From: Ascarosepion bandense
Lineage: Eukaryota; Mollusca; Cephalopoda; Sepiida; Sepiidae
Direction: 5' to 3'
Length of the DNA: 64,000 nucleotides
NCBI GenBank assembly: GCA_037127315.1
Contig: JBBBDQ010001122.1
Location: forward strand, 7,440,501-7,504,500
In this document: one piece after another, positions 1-13,824 of the stretch
How positions within the stretch are numbered: position 1 is the first letter of the stretch
Layout of the letters: every line of letters starts with the position of its first letter
Translations under genes and position numbers: made by a program
Notes under the pieces: model-generated
What the model was told of the DNA's origin: nothing
Database searches by the model: none
Seen by the model: only the letters and a program-made list of their open reading frames with translations

Positions 1-705
1 ATATATAAATGTTGTTTCTATACACAATTTGATTTTCTTGTTTTATACCCCTTTTATAGTGGGCTATCTACTAACAAGGCTATATTCAGATAATCTGTTT
101 CAACACACAGATACACTTCACTATAATGGATAAGCCACTATAAACTCAATCATTATTTACTGTCTCATTGGTTAATCCTGTATTGTGCTTTGCCTCCTTA
201 ATAATGTTCTCCGTTTTTTTGTAATCTTTCATACTCAGTAACCCCTTGTGTCTTAGTGACTTTTCGGTCTTGAATGGGGTGAAATGTTTAAAAAAAGTTA
301 CAGTGGGTAAGCAAATAATAAACTGAAAAACTGTTTTAGTGAAAAGTTTCATTCCGAGAAGGAACTTTGTTAGAAATATTACCAATCTGAAGAAACACCT
401 TCTTGGAATAAAACACGTTACCAAAAATATTTCTAATATTTGCCATTAGCTTATCTATTAGGATAGAACATTATACCCTAATAATCTGAAATCAAAATTC
501 AGTGAAAATTAATATCAGGCTACACATTTATTGATGTGCACTTGGGTATCTATCAGACAAACTTTTGTGACTTTTTAAAAACTGTAAGTCGAACCTTCTA
601 TGTCTCTCAGTGGAAAACTTAAAAAATTAGGGGTATTTTCTGCCCTTTTTTTTCATATTTTCTTTAAGAAAATAAAATTTTATGATAAGTAAAAGGGTTA
701 CTTAC
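1..705. other. Intronic AT-rich sequence with a short LINE 3' remnant
   Basis: Downstream intron of NELL. At about 225-290 on the plus strand there is a remnant of the Jockey-like LINE terminus, with CTCAGTAACCCCTTGTGTC and a final GGGTGAAATG plus A-run, as at 40.7 kb. I see nothing else. The minus-strand open frame at 146-424 has no recognisable features. Confidence 0.45.
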
Positions 706-797
706 ATCACAGGAACAGTAATAACAATTATTTTTTTGTATTTTATCTCCCGGATTGTAATATTCAATCCTGTTCTTGTCATTGGACAGGCAACAAT
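706..797 (-). CDS. NELL: NELL exon G (start of second VWC-like module)
   Basis: 92 nt, phase 1 in and phase 0 out, 31 codons with the split aspartate. The peptide contains [20 protein letters not shown] then NNCYYCSCD. This fits the second VWC-like repeat of NELL, where an aromatic-glycine turn is followed by C-x2-C-x-C. The acceptor is TTTTTCCCCACAG and the donor GTAAGT. The following exon lies left of the window. Confidence 0.88.
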
Positions 798-3700
798 CTG
801 TGGGGAAAAATATATATATATATATAAATATATATAGAGGCACGGTAGAGTAATGGATTGTGGCTCAGAGTGAAGAATCAGAGAGCCGAGTTTGAATTCC
901 AGTCAAGTTCATTACATTCACTAACGGGGCTAATACTCTTAGGTAAGGTATAAATCAAACTCTTCTTCCCCCCACCTATGGGTAAATAGTAAGATAGACT
1001 GGGTTCTATAGCTGTGGGTGGCAACTGGTCTAAGAGAAGGAAAACTCCAAATTCAAAACCTGTGGACAGTTGTTTGGGGACCTTGTGGCATACTGGGCAT
1101 TAGTTCTTTATACACTCCTGATCAAAATTTTAAGACCACTTAAAAATCTTTAAAAAGAAATATTTTTCTTACGGATAGATTTTAAACTTCTCCCACTTAA
1201 GGTTACCAATACTACAATCTAAACGGTTATGGAAACAAAAAGCTATATTCCAAACATTTTATTTAGAAATTTACATTTTTATAAAATGAGGCGATTTACA
1301 CATGATCAAAATTATAAGACCAGAGATAAAAATTCTACGAAATTGTACAAAAAGTGTATGAAAAGTGTATGAAAACATTCAACAACCAAATTTAATAATG
1401 AGTTCTACCTCCACTGCTTTTGATGACTTCAAAAATTCTGTCAGGCATGCTAGAAATAAACATTTCCATTAAGGTGTGGGGGAGGTTGCGCCAGCTTCTG
1501 AAGATGGCTTCACGAAGTTCATTTTTTGTTGAATATTGTTTGCTATTTCGATAAACATCTCTTGTCATCAATCCTCAAACATTTTCAATTGGATTCAAGT
1601 CTGGTGAGCATGCAAGATGTCCCAAGAGATGGACCCTATTTTCTTGTAGAAAGGTCAAGGTCCGTCTTGCAGTGTGGATTGCAGCATTATTCTGTTAGAA
1701 TAACCATCCATCCACACACAAACAATGGCCCTCCATCATCAATGATGCTTTTTGTAGCATGCTAACATAACCAGCCACTGTTTGCCAACCCTGCACCACC
1801 TGGAGCTCCATCGTCCCTCTGTAAGAAAAGGCACAATGACGTGTGGAGAAAATTTCAGGAGGCATGTTTTTGTTATGCCAATATCGTTAGAAGCCATCAG
1901 GACCATCTAGATTTAATTTTTTCTCATCAGAAAACAGGACTTTCTTCCACTTCTTAACGTCCCATGTTTGGTATTCACAACAAAACTTTAAGCGGTCCAC
2001 CTTGTGACGTGGAAGCAGCCGAGGAATTTGGTTACGCTTTTTATTTACCATGCCTTTTTGTCATAAGTGTCGTCAGATGGTAACAGGACTGCAGTCAGCA
2101 TCTGTGACTGCCTTAATTTGACTAGAAGAAAGTCCCCCCTTTTTCATAACAACCCGTCTTATTCTCTTACTCAATGCAGGAGAAATTTTTTGGGGCCTAT
2201 CAGAGGATTTTGCTTTTCCATAATTCTCACTGTTCTTTAGAAAGTTGCAAATTACAGTTTTACTGTGATTTACCTTAGGTGCGATCGCCCGCTGTGACAA
2301 ACCTTGCTTATGGAATTCTAGAATTCGAGAACGCTCAACTTTGGTAAGTTTGCTTGCTTTAGGCATGGTAACACCTTTATGCTGTGATTGCTAATCTCTA
2401 ACTGAACTAAAAACATTGGAATTACCATAGATCTAACAATTTATACCCCTGGTCTTATAATTTTGATCATGCGTAAATCAACTCATTTTATAAAAATGTA
2501 AATTTCTAAATAAAATGTTTGGAATGTAGCTTTTTGTTTCCATAACCTTTTAGATTGTAGTATTGGTAACCTTAAGTGGTAGGAGTTTAAAATCTTTCTG
2601 TAAAAAAAAATTTCTTTTTAAAGATTTTTAAGTGGTCTTAAATTTTTGATTGGGAGTGTATTCAGCTCTTCCAAAAAGTGTGGTTGGTTCTGTAAAATCC
2701 TTCACCATTATAATCAAATAATGTGCACAGGTACTCCAGCTGCTGGTTCTAAGATCTGAGGTTTTTTCATTTCATACAACAAAAACTGATGAGAAAGTGC
2801 AGTATATATATATATATATAAGTAAATTCGGGAAAATGATGTTTTCATTATTATGACTAGAAATGTTTTTTTAGAAGTCAGTCAATTAAGTGCCATACGT
2901 GAAACACGCTTGGGCGATCATGCCTTTTTCAAGACATGACTGACTGGGCAGAAGATTATCCCGCAGTAGGTTGCCATTGCTTCCTGCGGTAGACCGGTTG
3001 CCGACCAAGGCTATAGAACCCAATCTGTCCTGCTATTTAGCCCATAACTGGAGGGAAGAGACAGATTAATACCTTTCCCAAGGGTATTTGTGCGTAAGTG
3101 AATGCAATGGATTCAACTGGAATTTGAACTCGGCTCCCTGGTTTCTTGTTCCGAGCCGATATCCATTGTACCACAACACACATCCTTTTTAGAAGTATAA
3201 TTTTTCAATAATTTTTAACATACAATACCGACCATAACATAATTATTAGGCCACCCCAGTTATTTAAAAGAAATTATGTATTTCATACTATTTTTAGTAT
3301 TTATTGCCAAATGAAAATAGAATAGTTCTTTTTTTATAATCATTTTGCAAAATGTTACAAGGCAAGGAAGCAAAGATGAAAATGTCTGAATCACCCTAAA
3401 TTTTCTTCATTCTTTCATTAATGAAACTGCAATATAGGTAATTATTAAATATTTATAAATTCATTTGATGCACATGTTATTGTGCAATATCAACAAAAGA
3501 ACCATTCTATTTTCATTTACAATTATTCACTTGGCAATAAATACTAAAAAATAGTATGAAATACATTATTTTTTAAAACACTGGGTGGCCTAATAATTAT
3601 GGTCGGTAGTGTACATTTCGATATGACTTGATCTATTAACATACAGTCAAGTCATTCTAAAATCATTTGTTTGATAACTGAAGTTAAGCATCATAGAACC

Positions 3701-4843
3701 GGGTTAGTGCTTATATGGGGAGCACTTTGGAATTCCATCTATTGTAGATAATCACCTATAACACAAAATATGTTTGAGCTTTAAATAACCCAAAAAAGGT
3801 TGATAATCTGTAAAAACTGAACCCAGAAGAATTAATGTGGTTAGTTTTTAAAACTAGAAAGAATCTCTGCAATATACTATGTTGTCCAAAACGGATTATT
3901 TTTAATCCACATTTTGATTTGGCCATCATCAACTGCACTAACAAGAATATTCTTGGGTTTTCACATATTCCACTTTTCAACCTTGCAACTTACTTACAAA
4001 CAGTACTCTCAGCTATGCCACCATCTTCATAAATGGCACATGTATTTTTTGATGTTTGCACAGCATTTTTTCTTTGCAGAATTAAAAGAACATTTAATGA
4101 TGGAAATGCATTATATTTTTTTCCATTTGCCTTTTCACTTAAAAACATTTCAAATTCATAATCCATAAATAAATAATATCGCTAGAAAATTTGAAATGAC
4201 ATCTTTTTGTCAAGTGAGAAACAAAATCGTGTTTTTGAATGCTACCTAATGAAATTTAAACATTGAAAATATTTTCTGATCCACATTGTTGTAAACAATC
4301 CATTTTTCATCACCTGTGATCATTCATTTCAAAGTTCATTTCTGTTGCATTTGAACAAAGAATCGTAAATGCAAATGAGGGTCATTAATTTTTTTTTTTC
4401 ATTAAATTGTGTGACACAGACAGCAATTACTATATTCATCTATTTTCAAAAACCTTATAATGCTCATACAAGGCATGCAGAATATCCCTGCAATGTCCCT
4501 GTGTTGTGTAACCTGGATTATTATTCATCCGCATTTCAATTTGACCATCATCAATGACTGCAGGGTGGCAGTAATGTTTATGGGTTTTCACATCATTTTC
4601 TCACTTCTCAACCAACGCCAGCATTTATGAACAAAACTCTCAACAATGACTTCATTTTCAAAGATGCTACATGCTCTTGTTTGTACAGTGTATTTTTCCA
4701 TTCCAGAAACAAGAAATATTAAATAATATAAATGCATCTAACTTTTCTCAATTTTCATTTTTAACATAAAAACATTTCAAATTCATAATGAATACATGAA
4801 TCAGATAGAAAAACATATTGAAACACACACACACACACACACA

Positions 4844-4893
<50 letters not shown>

Positions 4894-5312
4894 TATATGT
4901 ATATATGATATGTATATATATATATAATTATTTAATTATTTAGTTTTTGGTCATAATTAAATTAGACCAATACACAGTTGTATTAAAAGGGTTCAATACA
5001 ATTATATTGTAGAACTTTTGAATATTTTTCATTTGTAAATCAGTTTTACTTGGACATAATTTCTGTTCTTTTATTTAGTAACATATGACCAAGTGTAACC
5101 ATGTCAACAAATAACTACTAGGATCATACAATCATCAATGAAACTGTTTTATGACCTTCAAGTAACTTTTCCTAATTCTGAAAATTGCACGTTCGTAAAA
5201 GATTCCTGTTACGTGAGCATTTTTAAAAAAATGGTAAAATCAATTATTGCAAATCACCTAAAGACATCAAAAAGTAGAAACCTGGGTCACAGAATAACTC
5301 ATTTACAAATGA

Positions 5313-5351
<39 letters not shown>

Positions 5352-5720
5352 GATATTTTTTAAACTTTATAACATCACTACAAAGAAGCAATTTCATTTC
5401 AACACTTCTTGTATCTTGTCAGTTATGATACTGTTTGCGAGATGAAGAATTTTAAAAGGTTCAAAACTAACAATGTCTTCCATATTGAGGAGGGGTTTCA
5501 TTAGTTATAAACCTCTTAAAACTCTTCATCACGCAATCAGCACCATCACTTGACAAAACGCAAGTAGTGTTGAAACAAAATAGCTACTTTGTAGTGATAT
5601 TATAACATAATTATATTACAAATTTTGAATAAATATTATTTGCTCTACTCTGTATTGAGCAATCTTTTGAGAATAGTGTTTTTCTTTTTTGGATATCAGA
5701 ATTTAGTTCTATCCATACCA

Positions 5721-5759
<39 letters not shown>

Positions 5760-8700
5760 AAATGGTGAATATTAACTGCTTCCCTACAGGAATATATTTG
5801 GCATTCATTGACTAAGCATACAGTACTGATTTTGTTTGAGATTTATAAAATCTTTTTCTTTTTGGTGGAGTTTTTTTCTAACCTTTTATTTGAGGTTGTA
5901 TAGAATGTCAACATCTTGATTATGTCATTATTTTTTCTTTGAGTTACGTGTGATATCCATTTTAGTTGTTTCTACTGTTGATAGTCCTCAAGCAATTTGG
6001 TTTCTTCTTTTGTCACATGGATTATCAAGTTCAGTAACTGTTATCATTCTTTCTATTATTGATGAGGTTTCCTTCCTAAACTTTTATTTGAGGTAGTGTG
6101 GAAACCCTTGATTATATTATTATTTTTTTCTTTGAGTTACGTGTGCTATCCATTTTAGTTGTTTCTACTGTTGATAGTCCTCAAACAATTTGTCAGTCTT
6201 TTTCTCAAGTCCAGTTGTTGTTATCACTCTTTCCAGGACTGATGGATGTTTTCTTGCTAACCTTTGGTTTGAAGTAGTGTGGAAAATCAACATCTTGATT
6301 ATGACATTATTTTCTTTTTGAGTTACAAGTGCTATCCATTTTAGCTGTTACTGCTACTGGAAGAGTTCAATTGATGTTTCTGTTATTTGGTACAGTTCTT
6401 TGTGGTTCTGTAGTGCCAGACCACAAGGTTTAAAGAAAGACCATCTTTGGCTATAGATGTTATATTTAACAAACTTTGTCACTGAGAATTTTTGTTTTAT
6501 TTCTGAATATAAATAGTATATTATAAATTTATAGTTATTTTTCAAAGAACTAATATATTTTAATCATGAGTAAAAAAACAAACTTATATCAGAGAGTGTG
6601 AGTGTTCCTTGTAGAACAAAGATAAAATTGTGGGTCAATGCCATGAAATATTTGAAAGTTATTGAACTCCACTATTAAATGTAAGTAAATATTGTATATG
6701 ATATATTTCAACTGAATATGTTTGTATGGTACAATTATCAATATTGTATTAAATGTTCTTCAATGTTACATTAAAAATTTTGGCACAACGGACATTCCTT
6801 TGTTTATTAGTTCATTATGTTGAGGGTTTGATTTGCTATGCATCCACACACACACACACACACACACACTTGCACATTTATATACATACAAATAGTATTC
6901 AAAAAAATTCCGAAATTTAAATTCGTTGGATGGCCATTTCATCGAGAAAATTCTTGCTTCATCAGCAATGATTGAAAACAAAAATTTATTGATTGAAATA
7001 TGGTAGAAAATTACAAATTTCTTGCTGAAATGGCCATTCAACGAATTTAAATTTTGAAATTCTTTGACATATTATATAAATTTGGCTCTTTAAATAGATA
7101 ATACTATTTACATCGAGCACTTCACCTTGATCAATTTTTATATTAATAAAATTAATATTAAGAGGATTGGGTTTTTTGAATTTTACCTTTTGCTCATTCT
7201 TTTTGGATTTAAAAAAAAAAAAAATATATATATATATATATATGATGTTATGTTATGGACTCTCCCATTGATTTGATTTTGACATCTGAGTGTCTAACTC
7301 AGACTGCCACACAAAGAATTGTTTAGAGTGGTGAAGGCTTGTGTAGCACCATCTACACATTTTGGAACTGCTGATAACAAACAATCAGTGCAGAAGTCTG
7401 CCATAGATTACATGAGCTACAGACCTCAGTTATTTAACCCATAACTGGAGGGAAGGGACAAATGAATACCTTTCCCAAGGGTACCAGTGCATCAGTGAAT
7501 GCAGAGTGTTTGACTCGAATTGGAACTTGGCTCACCGATTTCCCCCTCCGAGCAGACATTCACTGCACCACAATGCACACCTGTCAATAATGCTGACAGC
7601 ATCTGGTATTCCCAAGCAGTTACCCAACTAAGTACTGATCAGACTCAACGTTGCTTCATATCACATTGAAAATATATATATGCAAGTTTCATTAAAAATG
7701 AGAGAAAAGGTGCTATGGTTAAGTATGTTAGATCATTTTTCATTTTTCCATTGTCTCATTATTATTTTCTTTTCAAAAATTATATAAATATTGCCAAAAT
7801 GTTTAATTTATCCAAGCACTTTTGGCTATACTTTTAGCCATTATCAAGGATGGATTTTATTTTACTTTTAACTGAATGTATAGATTGTTTTATATATGTA
7901 CTAGCAGTATAGCCCAGCATTGCTCGGGTGTAATGAAAGCTTTAAAACTTATCCAGGGTCCTGGAGCTCTGACTCAGCCTAAAGAATATTTGTGTGAAGT
8001 TTGGTGAGAATCGGATCAAAATTGTGGATTTGTATAAAGGACATACAGACAGATAAACGGACACACACACACAAACATCTTGCCTTTTATATATATATAT
8101 TATCAATTATCTGCACTATTGTAAGAACTGCAACCTTGAAACTTCTGAATATCGCTTCTTGAGTCTTTGTCTACGAGTGTATCAAATTTGATTAAAATCG
8201 GACCACTCCTTCTATAACCGGATTTTTTTCGATTATCAATTTTCGATATTTATCGTGGGTACCTTGACACAAAACCTAGCTAAGAACACTTGCCGACGCT
8301 TATAGTACAACTGTGTAAATTTTCAAGAAAATCGGTTCAGCCGTTTCGGAGTCTATAGGTAACGGGCACACACACACACAAAGTTCCATTTATAAATAAG
8401 TTTAGATGTAGAGTTACAGGAATGTTTTATTTTCTAAACACTGTCAGCACATTCTGGCTGTGTTCATAGTTGATATTATTGAATGCTAGCATTTTCTTTT
8501 TTTTTATAAATAATGCATTCATTATTTTTAATCATTTTTTTACATATTGATGATGCCATTATATTTGTATTATTTACATGTCTGTTATGGATAGAGTTTG
8601 GTAGGTTTCTATGTGTATTGAAAGGAGACCTAACAGAGCTATGGTCAGAGAGATGTAATGTGGGTATTCTTATTAAACATGTTGTAGTGTAACCAGTGTA

Positions 8701-8863
8701 ATTATTTACAAATTTGAATTGATCAAGAAGGACATTATAGGACATGTAAATTTGTACATAATGTTGGTTCTCTGTAATTTAAATTTTGCAGGTGACTTAT
8801 TATTTTTGACAATAATAATTGTCTGTCATTTTTAATGAAACATGCATAAAAGAGGGATTACTG

Positions 8864-8910
<47 letters not shown>

Positions 8911-10629
8911 CATGTCTATTGGACAGGTGGAGAGGCTCATCCCTTGTTTCCTGTTTAGGATGCAGTTTCCAGTTTTCTCTTTTCCAATCTTCTCACTTTT
9001 TTTTTCAATTGGAGTAGATAGACTAAACTATCGCCCGGTTCACACTCCACCCATGTCTATTGAACAGGTGAAGAGGCTCATCCCTTGTTTCTTGCTTAGG
9101 ATGCGGTTTCCGGTTTTCTCTTTTCCAATCTTTTCACTCCTATGTAGCCTCCTGCACATCAGTGGTGTTACCGCCTTGCTCGGGGTGATATGATTAAAAT
9201 ATATATATATATATTTTAAAAAACTTTGATCCAAAAGGAAAAGCAGGAAGGTAAATCCCAAAGACCTGATCCTAGTTAATATTAATATTTTAATGTTAAA
9301 AAATGATACAGGTGGAGGGCTATATGTAATTAATATTTAAATTACAGAGCCAAAATTTTGTTTTTTTTCTAAAAATCATTTTCTAATAATTTCATATACA
9401 TTTAAAAAGTCTAGTTTTGTTAACACGTTCCTAGCGTCTCTACGTGTATGAAAATTTTCTTTTCTTTATTTTTCTTTTTTTGCCCTTTTTTCCCTTTTCT
9501 TTCTTTTTCTTTCCATTTTGTTTTAGCACACTTCCCTGTCAAACATCACTTCCTTTACTTCCCTTTCCCCCTTTTTAGAGCTAGACAAAGCCAAATTTTT
9601 TAAATTTTTCACTTACATTTCAATCTCAAAATAATGTTGTCCAAAATCTAAAAATAGACATTGACTGCTACCTACTTATTAATACCACCTATCTAGTTTT
9701 TTTCTGTGACGTAAGTTTTTGAAATTTTTGAACTTCCGCTGGTAATTCTTATTTTATTTTGAGTATAATCTCTCTTAGGGATTTCATGTAGAAATGATCA
9801 TACCACAGTCTTGAACTTCGAAATTTATTTTATATATATATATATATATATGACAGAAGAGAAAAAAAAATTTTCATAAACTTATTCTTGATATATAAAC
9901 TCATACACTGTTTTTCCATATATATATATATATATTATTAATTATTAATAGAGTTATGTTAAAAATTAGAATAATTTATAATGTTTTAATCCATGGTCAT
10001 ATGATTCTATTATTCGTTATGATTATTCATTAAAAACAAAAAGTAATATAAAAGAATTATTTGGGAAGTGTTTGTGAAAAGTGCCTGTTCTAGTGAAATT
10101 TAAACTCAAAATAAAAACAAATTAAGAAAATGCAGCAGGACCTTGCCTGGGATCTAAAAAGGTACAAAACATTAAGATCAGGGTTGTGCCTGTGGTAATG
10201 AGTGTACTTGGTACTGTTCATGAAAACATAAGAGTCACTTTCATTCCCTGTAACCCTCTGTGGTTTGGTGGAAGATTTGTCTTGCTTGTGATGAAACAAT
10301 TGAAAATTATACATTTTGTTGGGTGTACTAAACATACACACAAACATACAAATGCACATATACGTGAGTTCGGATCAAATATAAATTGGAATCTGACAGG
10401 ATCAGATAATGAACAAATAGAAAACGTTTATCAATCTGATATGTTTCATTTTTATTATAGATTTTTATTATAGATTTTTATTATAGATAAGATATTATAG
10501 AAAAGAAAGAAGTTTTGATAGTTATACTTTTGCGTTGTTTGATTTACATTGGTCAGTCATGAACTGTGCATTCAACTCTTTAAAACCAACATTAGTATAA
10601 TTTCTGGTGTTCTGAATTCAATGAGGGGG

Positions 10630-10677
<48 letters not shown>

Positions 10678-13600
10678 ACACTACCAGCCATAATTATTAG
10701 GCCACTCCAGTTTTTTAAAAGAAATTATGTATTTCATACTATTTTTAGTATTTATTGCCAAGTGGATAATTCAAAATGAAAATAGAATGGTTCTTTTGTT
10801 ATTATTACTTTGCAAAATTTTACAAGGCTGCCAGGAAGCCTTTGCTTCAGCCAGACAATAAGAAGAAGAGACTAGCATGGGGAAGAGAGCACAAAAACTG
10901 GACACCAGAACAGTTCATTTGATGCACATGTTATTGTGCAGTATTAACAAAAGAACCATTCTATTTTCATTTAGAATTATCCACATAGAAATAAATACTA
11001 AAAATAGTATGAAATACATCATTTCTTATAAAAAAAATGGGGTGGTCATTCATTTCACAAAGTACTCAAGTACTTTCAACCTCTTTCCGAGGTCATCTTC
11101 AGGGCTGTGTGTTATGGTATCAAATGTAACTGGAAAACTGTTTTGCTAAAAATTACTGTACATTTTTTTCTGCTTCAAATATAACAGTTGACAAATTGCT
11201 AGCATTCATTAGGGTGTGAAAATTATCCAAAATGGAATTTTTTTATGTGTTGTAATATCATGGTCATGCACGTGTTAAAGCATGAAAAAACTTTAAGAAA
11301 TTAATTAAGAAATGAATTAAAATAACATCTATCAATATTACAGTTCATTTCTGACATCTTTTGATTGTAACACGTGAAAGATTATCTGTGAGTATGAACG
11401 GATTTTATTAAAATTAAGCAAACGCAATGTTTGCAATTTATTTAATCTGACATATTTAAAAGAATATTTGTTGCCTAAATACATAAAATATATATATAGT
11501 GTCCAAAGATTATTTCAAGTGTTGTGGATTGTTTCAAAGGTGTCAATATGTGTAGGAGTTGTAAAATTACAAAGCCTGTCAACAGTAGTCAGATTTCAAA
11601 TGCATACCCTGTATATGCTCTTTGGTATTATGCATGCACACAATCCTACAGATAGTGACTGTATTTAACTGATACAGAATTCCATACCCCTTACACCTGT
11701 TGATGCAATGCAACAAGTGTTACAGATATGTTGATTGAATAAGCCAGGCTTCATCAAATCAGGCTCAGTAAGGGACAGGTGTGTCAGTTAAGACAGCCAG
11801 GGAAGTTGTTAAAAATCTTGCTGATTATGTAGAGTAGCATAGGCATAATATAGCAGGCTTTATCCTGCTGCAACAGGAAACAGCTTTCCTTGGTATAATA
11901 TAATTAAAATCATATCCCATCTTTGTTGTTTTAATACCAACCTTTCAACTGATGTTCTTATATCTTCCTCAGGTGAATGTTGCATCCTATGGCCTTTAGA
12001 AGTCAGTTGGCACATTATTAGATCCAGTATCTTCATCTTTTTTGTTTTTATCCTAACATTTCAGCTTATATGTTCTGCAGCCTTCCTCAGATGTATGTTG
12101 TATCCAGTAGTTTTTAGATGTCACTCTAAACATTCAGATTAGTATCTTCATCTTTGTTGTTTTTATCCAAACATTTTAAATGATATATTCTTAAGCCTTC
12201 CTCAGGTGAATGTTTCATCCATCTTTAGAGATCACTCTACATCTTATTTAGACTGGTACTTTCATCTTTGGATGTGTGTTGTGGTGCATTGGATATTGGC
12301 TCGGAACGAGAAATTGGGGAGCCGAGTTCGAATACCAGCCAAATTCATTGCATTCACTTACGTGCAAATACCCTTGGGAAAGGTATTAATCCATCTCTTC
12401 CTTCCAGTTATGGGTTAAATAACAGGACAGATTGGGTTCTATAGCCTTGGTCGGCAACCAGTCTACCACAGAAAGCAATGGCAACCTCCTGTGGGATAAT
12501 CTTCTGCCCAGTTGAGACATGATCGCCCAAGCGTGTATCACGTATGGCACTTAACTGACTGGCTTTCATCTTTATTGTTTTTATCCAAACATTTCAGCTG
12601 ATATGTTCTCCAGCCTTGCTCATATGTATGTTGCATGCAGTGGCCTTTAGATGTCACTGTACATGTTATTCAGACTAGTATCTTAATCTTATTTGTTTTT
12701 AGCTTTAAATTTCAGCTAATATGATCTCCAGACTTTAGGTGTATATTTTTAAAATTTTTTTTTTCAAATCCTAAAGTAGAAAAAAATATATTAAATTATA
12801 AATTAAGTGTTATAACAAGAACAGACTGGAGGGGGAGTGCTTTGTTTATTCTTTTGAAAGAACCACTTTGTTTTTTTATAACTTCACATAAAAAGCATCA
12901 ACTGAGTATTATGTTTGAAGTTCATATGATTTATTACATACAACAAGAAAGAAAAAACAGTTTAAAACAGTAAGAAAAAGAAACAGGTAAGGTGTGCACT
13001 TACCATCAGACTCTGGCTTACAACAATCTCGATAGACTGGATTGGGACAGTCATACTTTGAACAATCTCGACGCTTACATTCTACAGTAGCATTCTGAAA
13101 AAAAGATTTTAATCAGTAGAAAGCAATAATTAATTTTTTTTTTGTATCACTGTGGTGGATACAATAGACAGGGAAAGTTTACTGTGGTATTGTTCAGCAC
13201 AATATCTGGTGCTAAACGGATATCCACAGAACAGTACAGTAGTTATAATAACAAACAAGACAGAACTTACAACACAGAGAGGAGAGGCTTAGATCATAAT
13301 AGTCGGCAAAGCAATCAGTTCAAATATTACTTGAATGACCCTCGTATGCTACCATTCTTTACTTAAATAGACCATTTCAGGCTTGAGCCATTCCATAATT
13401 GAGAGTGCATCAGGGGTGTCAGCTACTCTACAACAATTATATACAAAACCAGAAAGAGACAGCTGACATTTTTGTACATAAAATGAGAAAAGAAAGTATG
13501 GAAAATTTGCACTCACAGAACATATTGAGGGCAAAACAGACAGAGAAAATAGCAAGTAACCAACCTAATGAGATATTGTAAATGGATAGCTGAAAAGGAA

Positions 13601-13779
13601 TTGAGAAGAATAGTAACAAAAACAAATACGGCTAAGATATAAAATGGGTGAGAAGCTGTGGAGAGTCATGATTTTTGAAGTAACACAACACATAGAATAA
13701 GAATCATACTTTACGGACTTATTGATTTGCATGCATATACAAGCAAAACTTTAAATATTCGTATATGAATTTAATTTTG

Positions 13780-13824
<45 letters not shown>

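Noticed and set aside
837..1108. tRNA gene from A- and B-box matches
   Set aside because: No cloverleaf with acceptor and anticodon stems; these are SINE heads.
8819..9193. 124-codon open frame with two PCFL-type repeats
   Set aside because: It starts in an AT microsatellite and runs through duplicated LINE tail units; the other LINE tails do not keep this frame.
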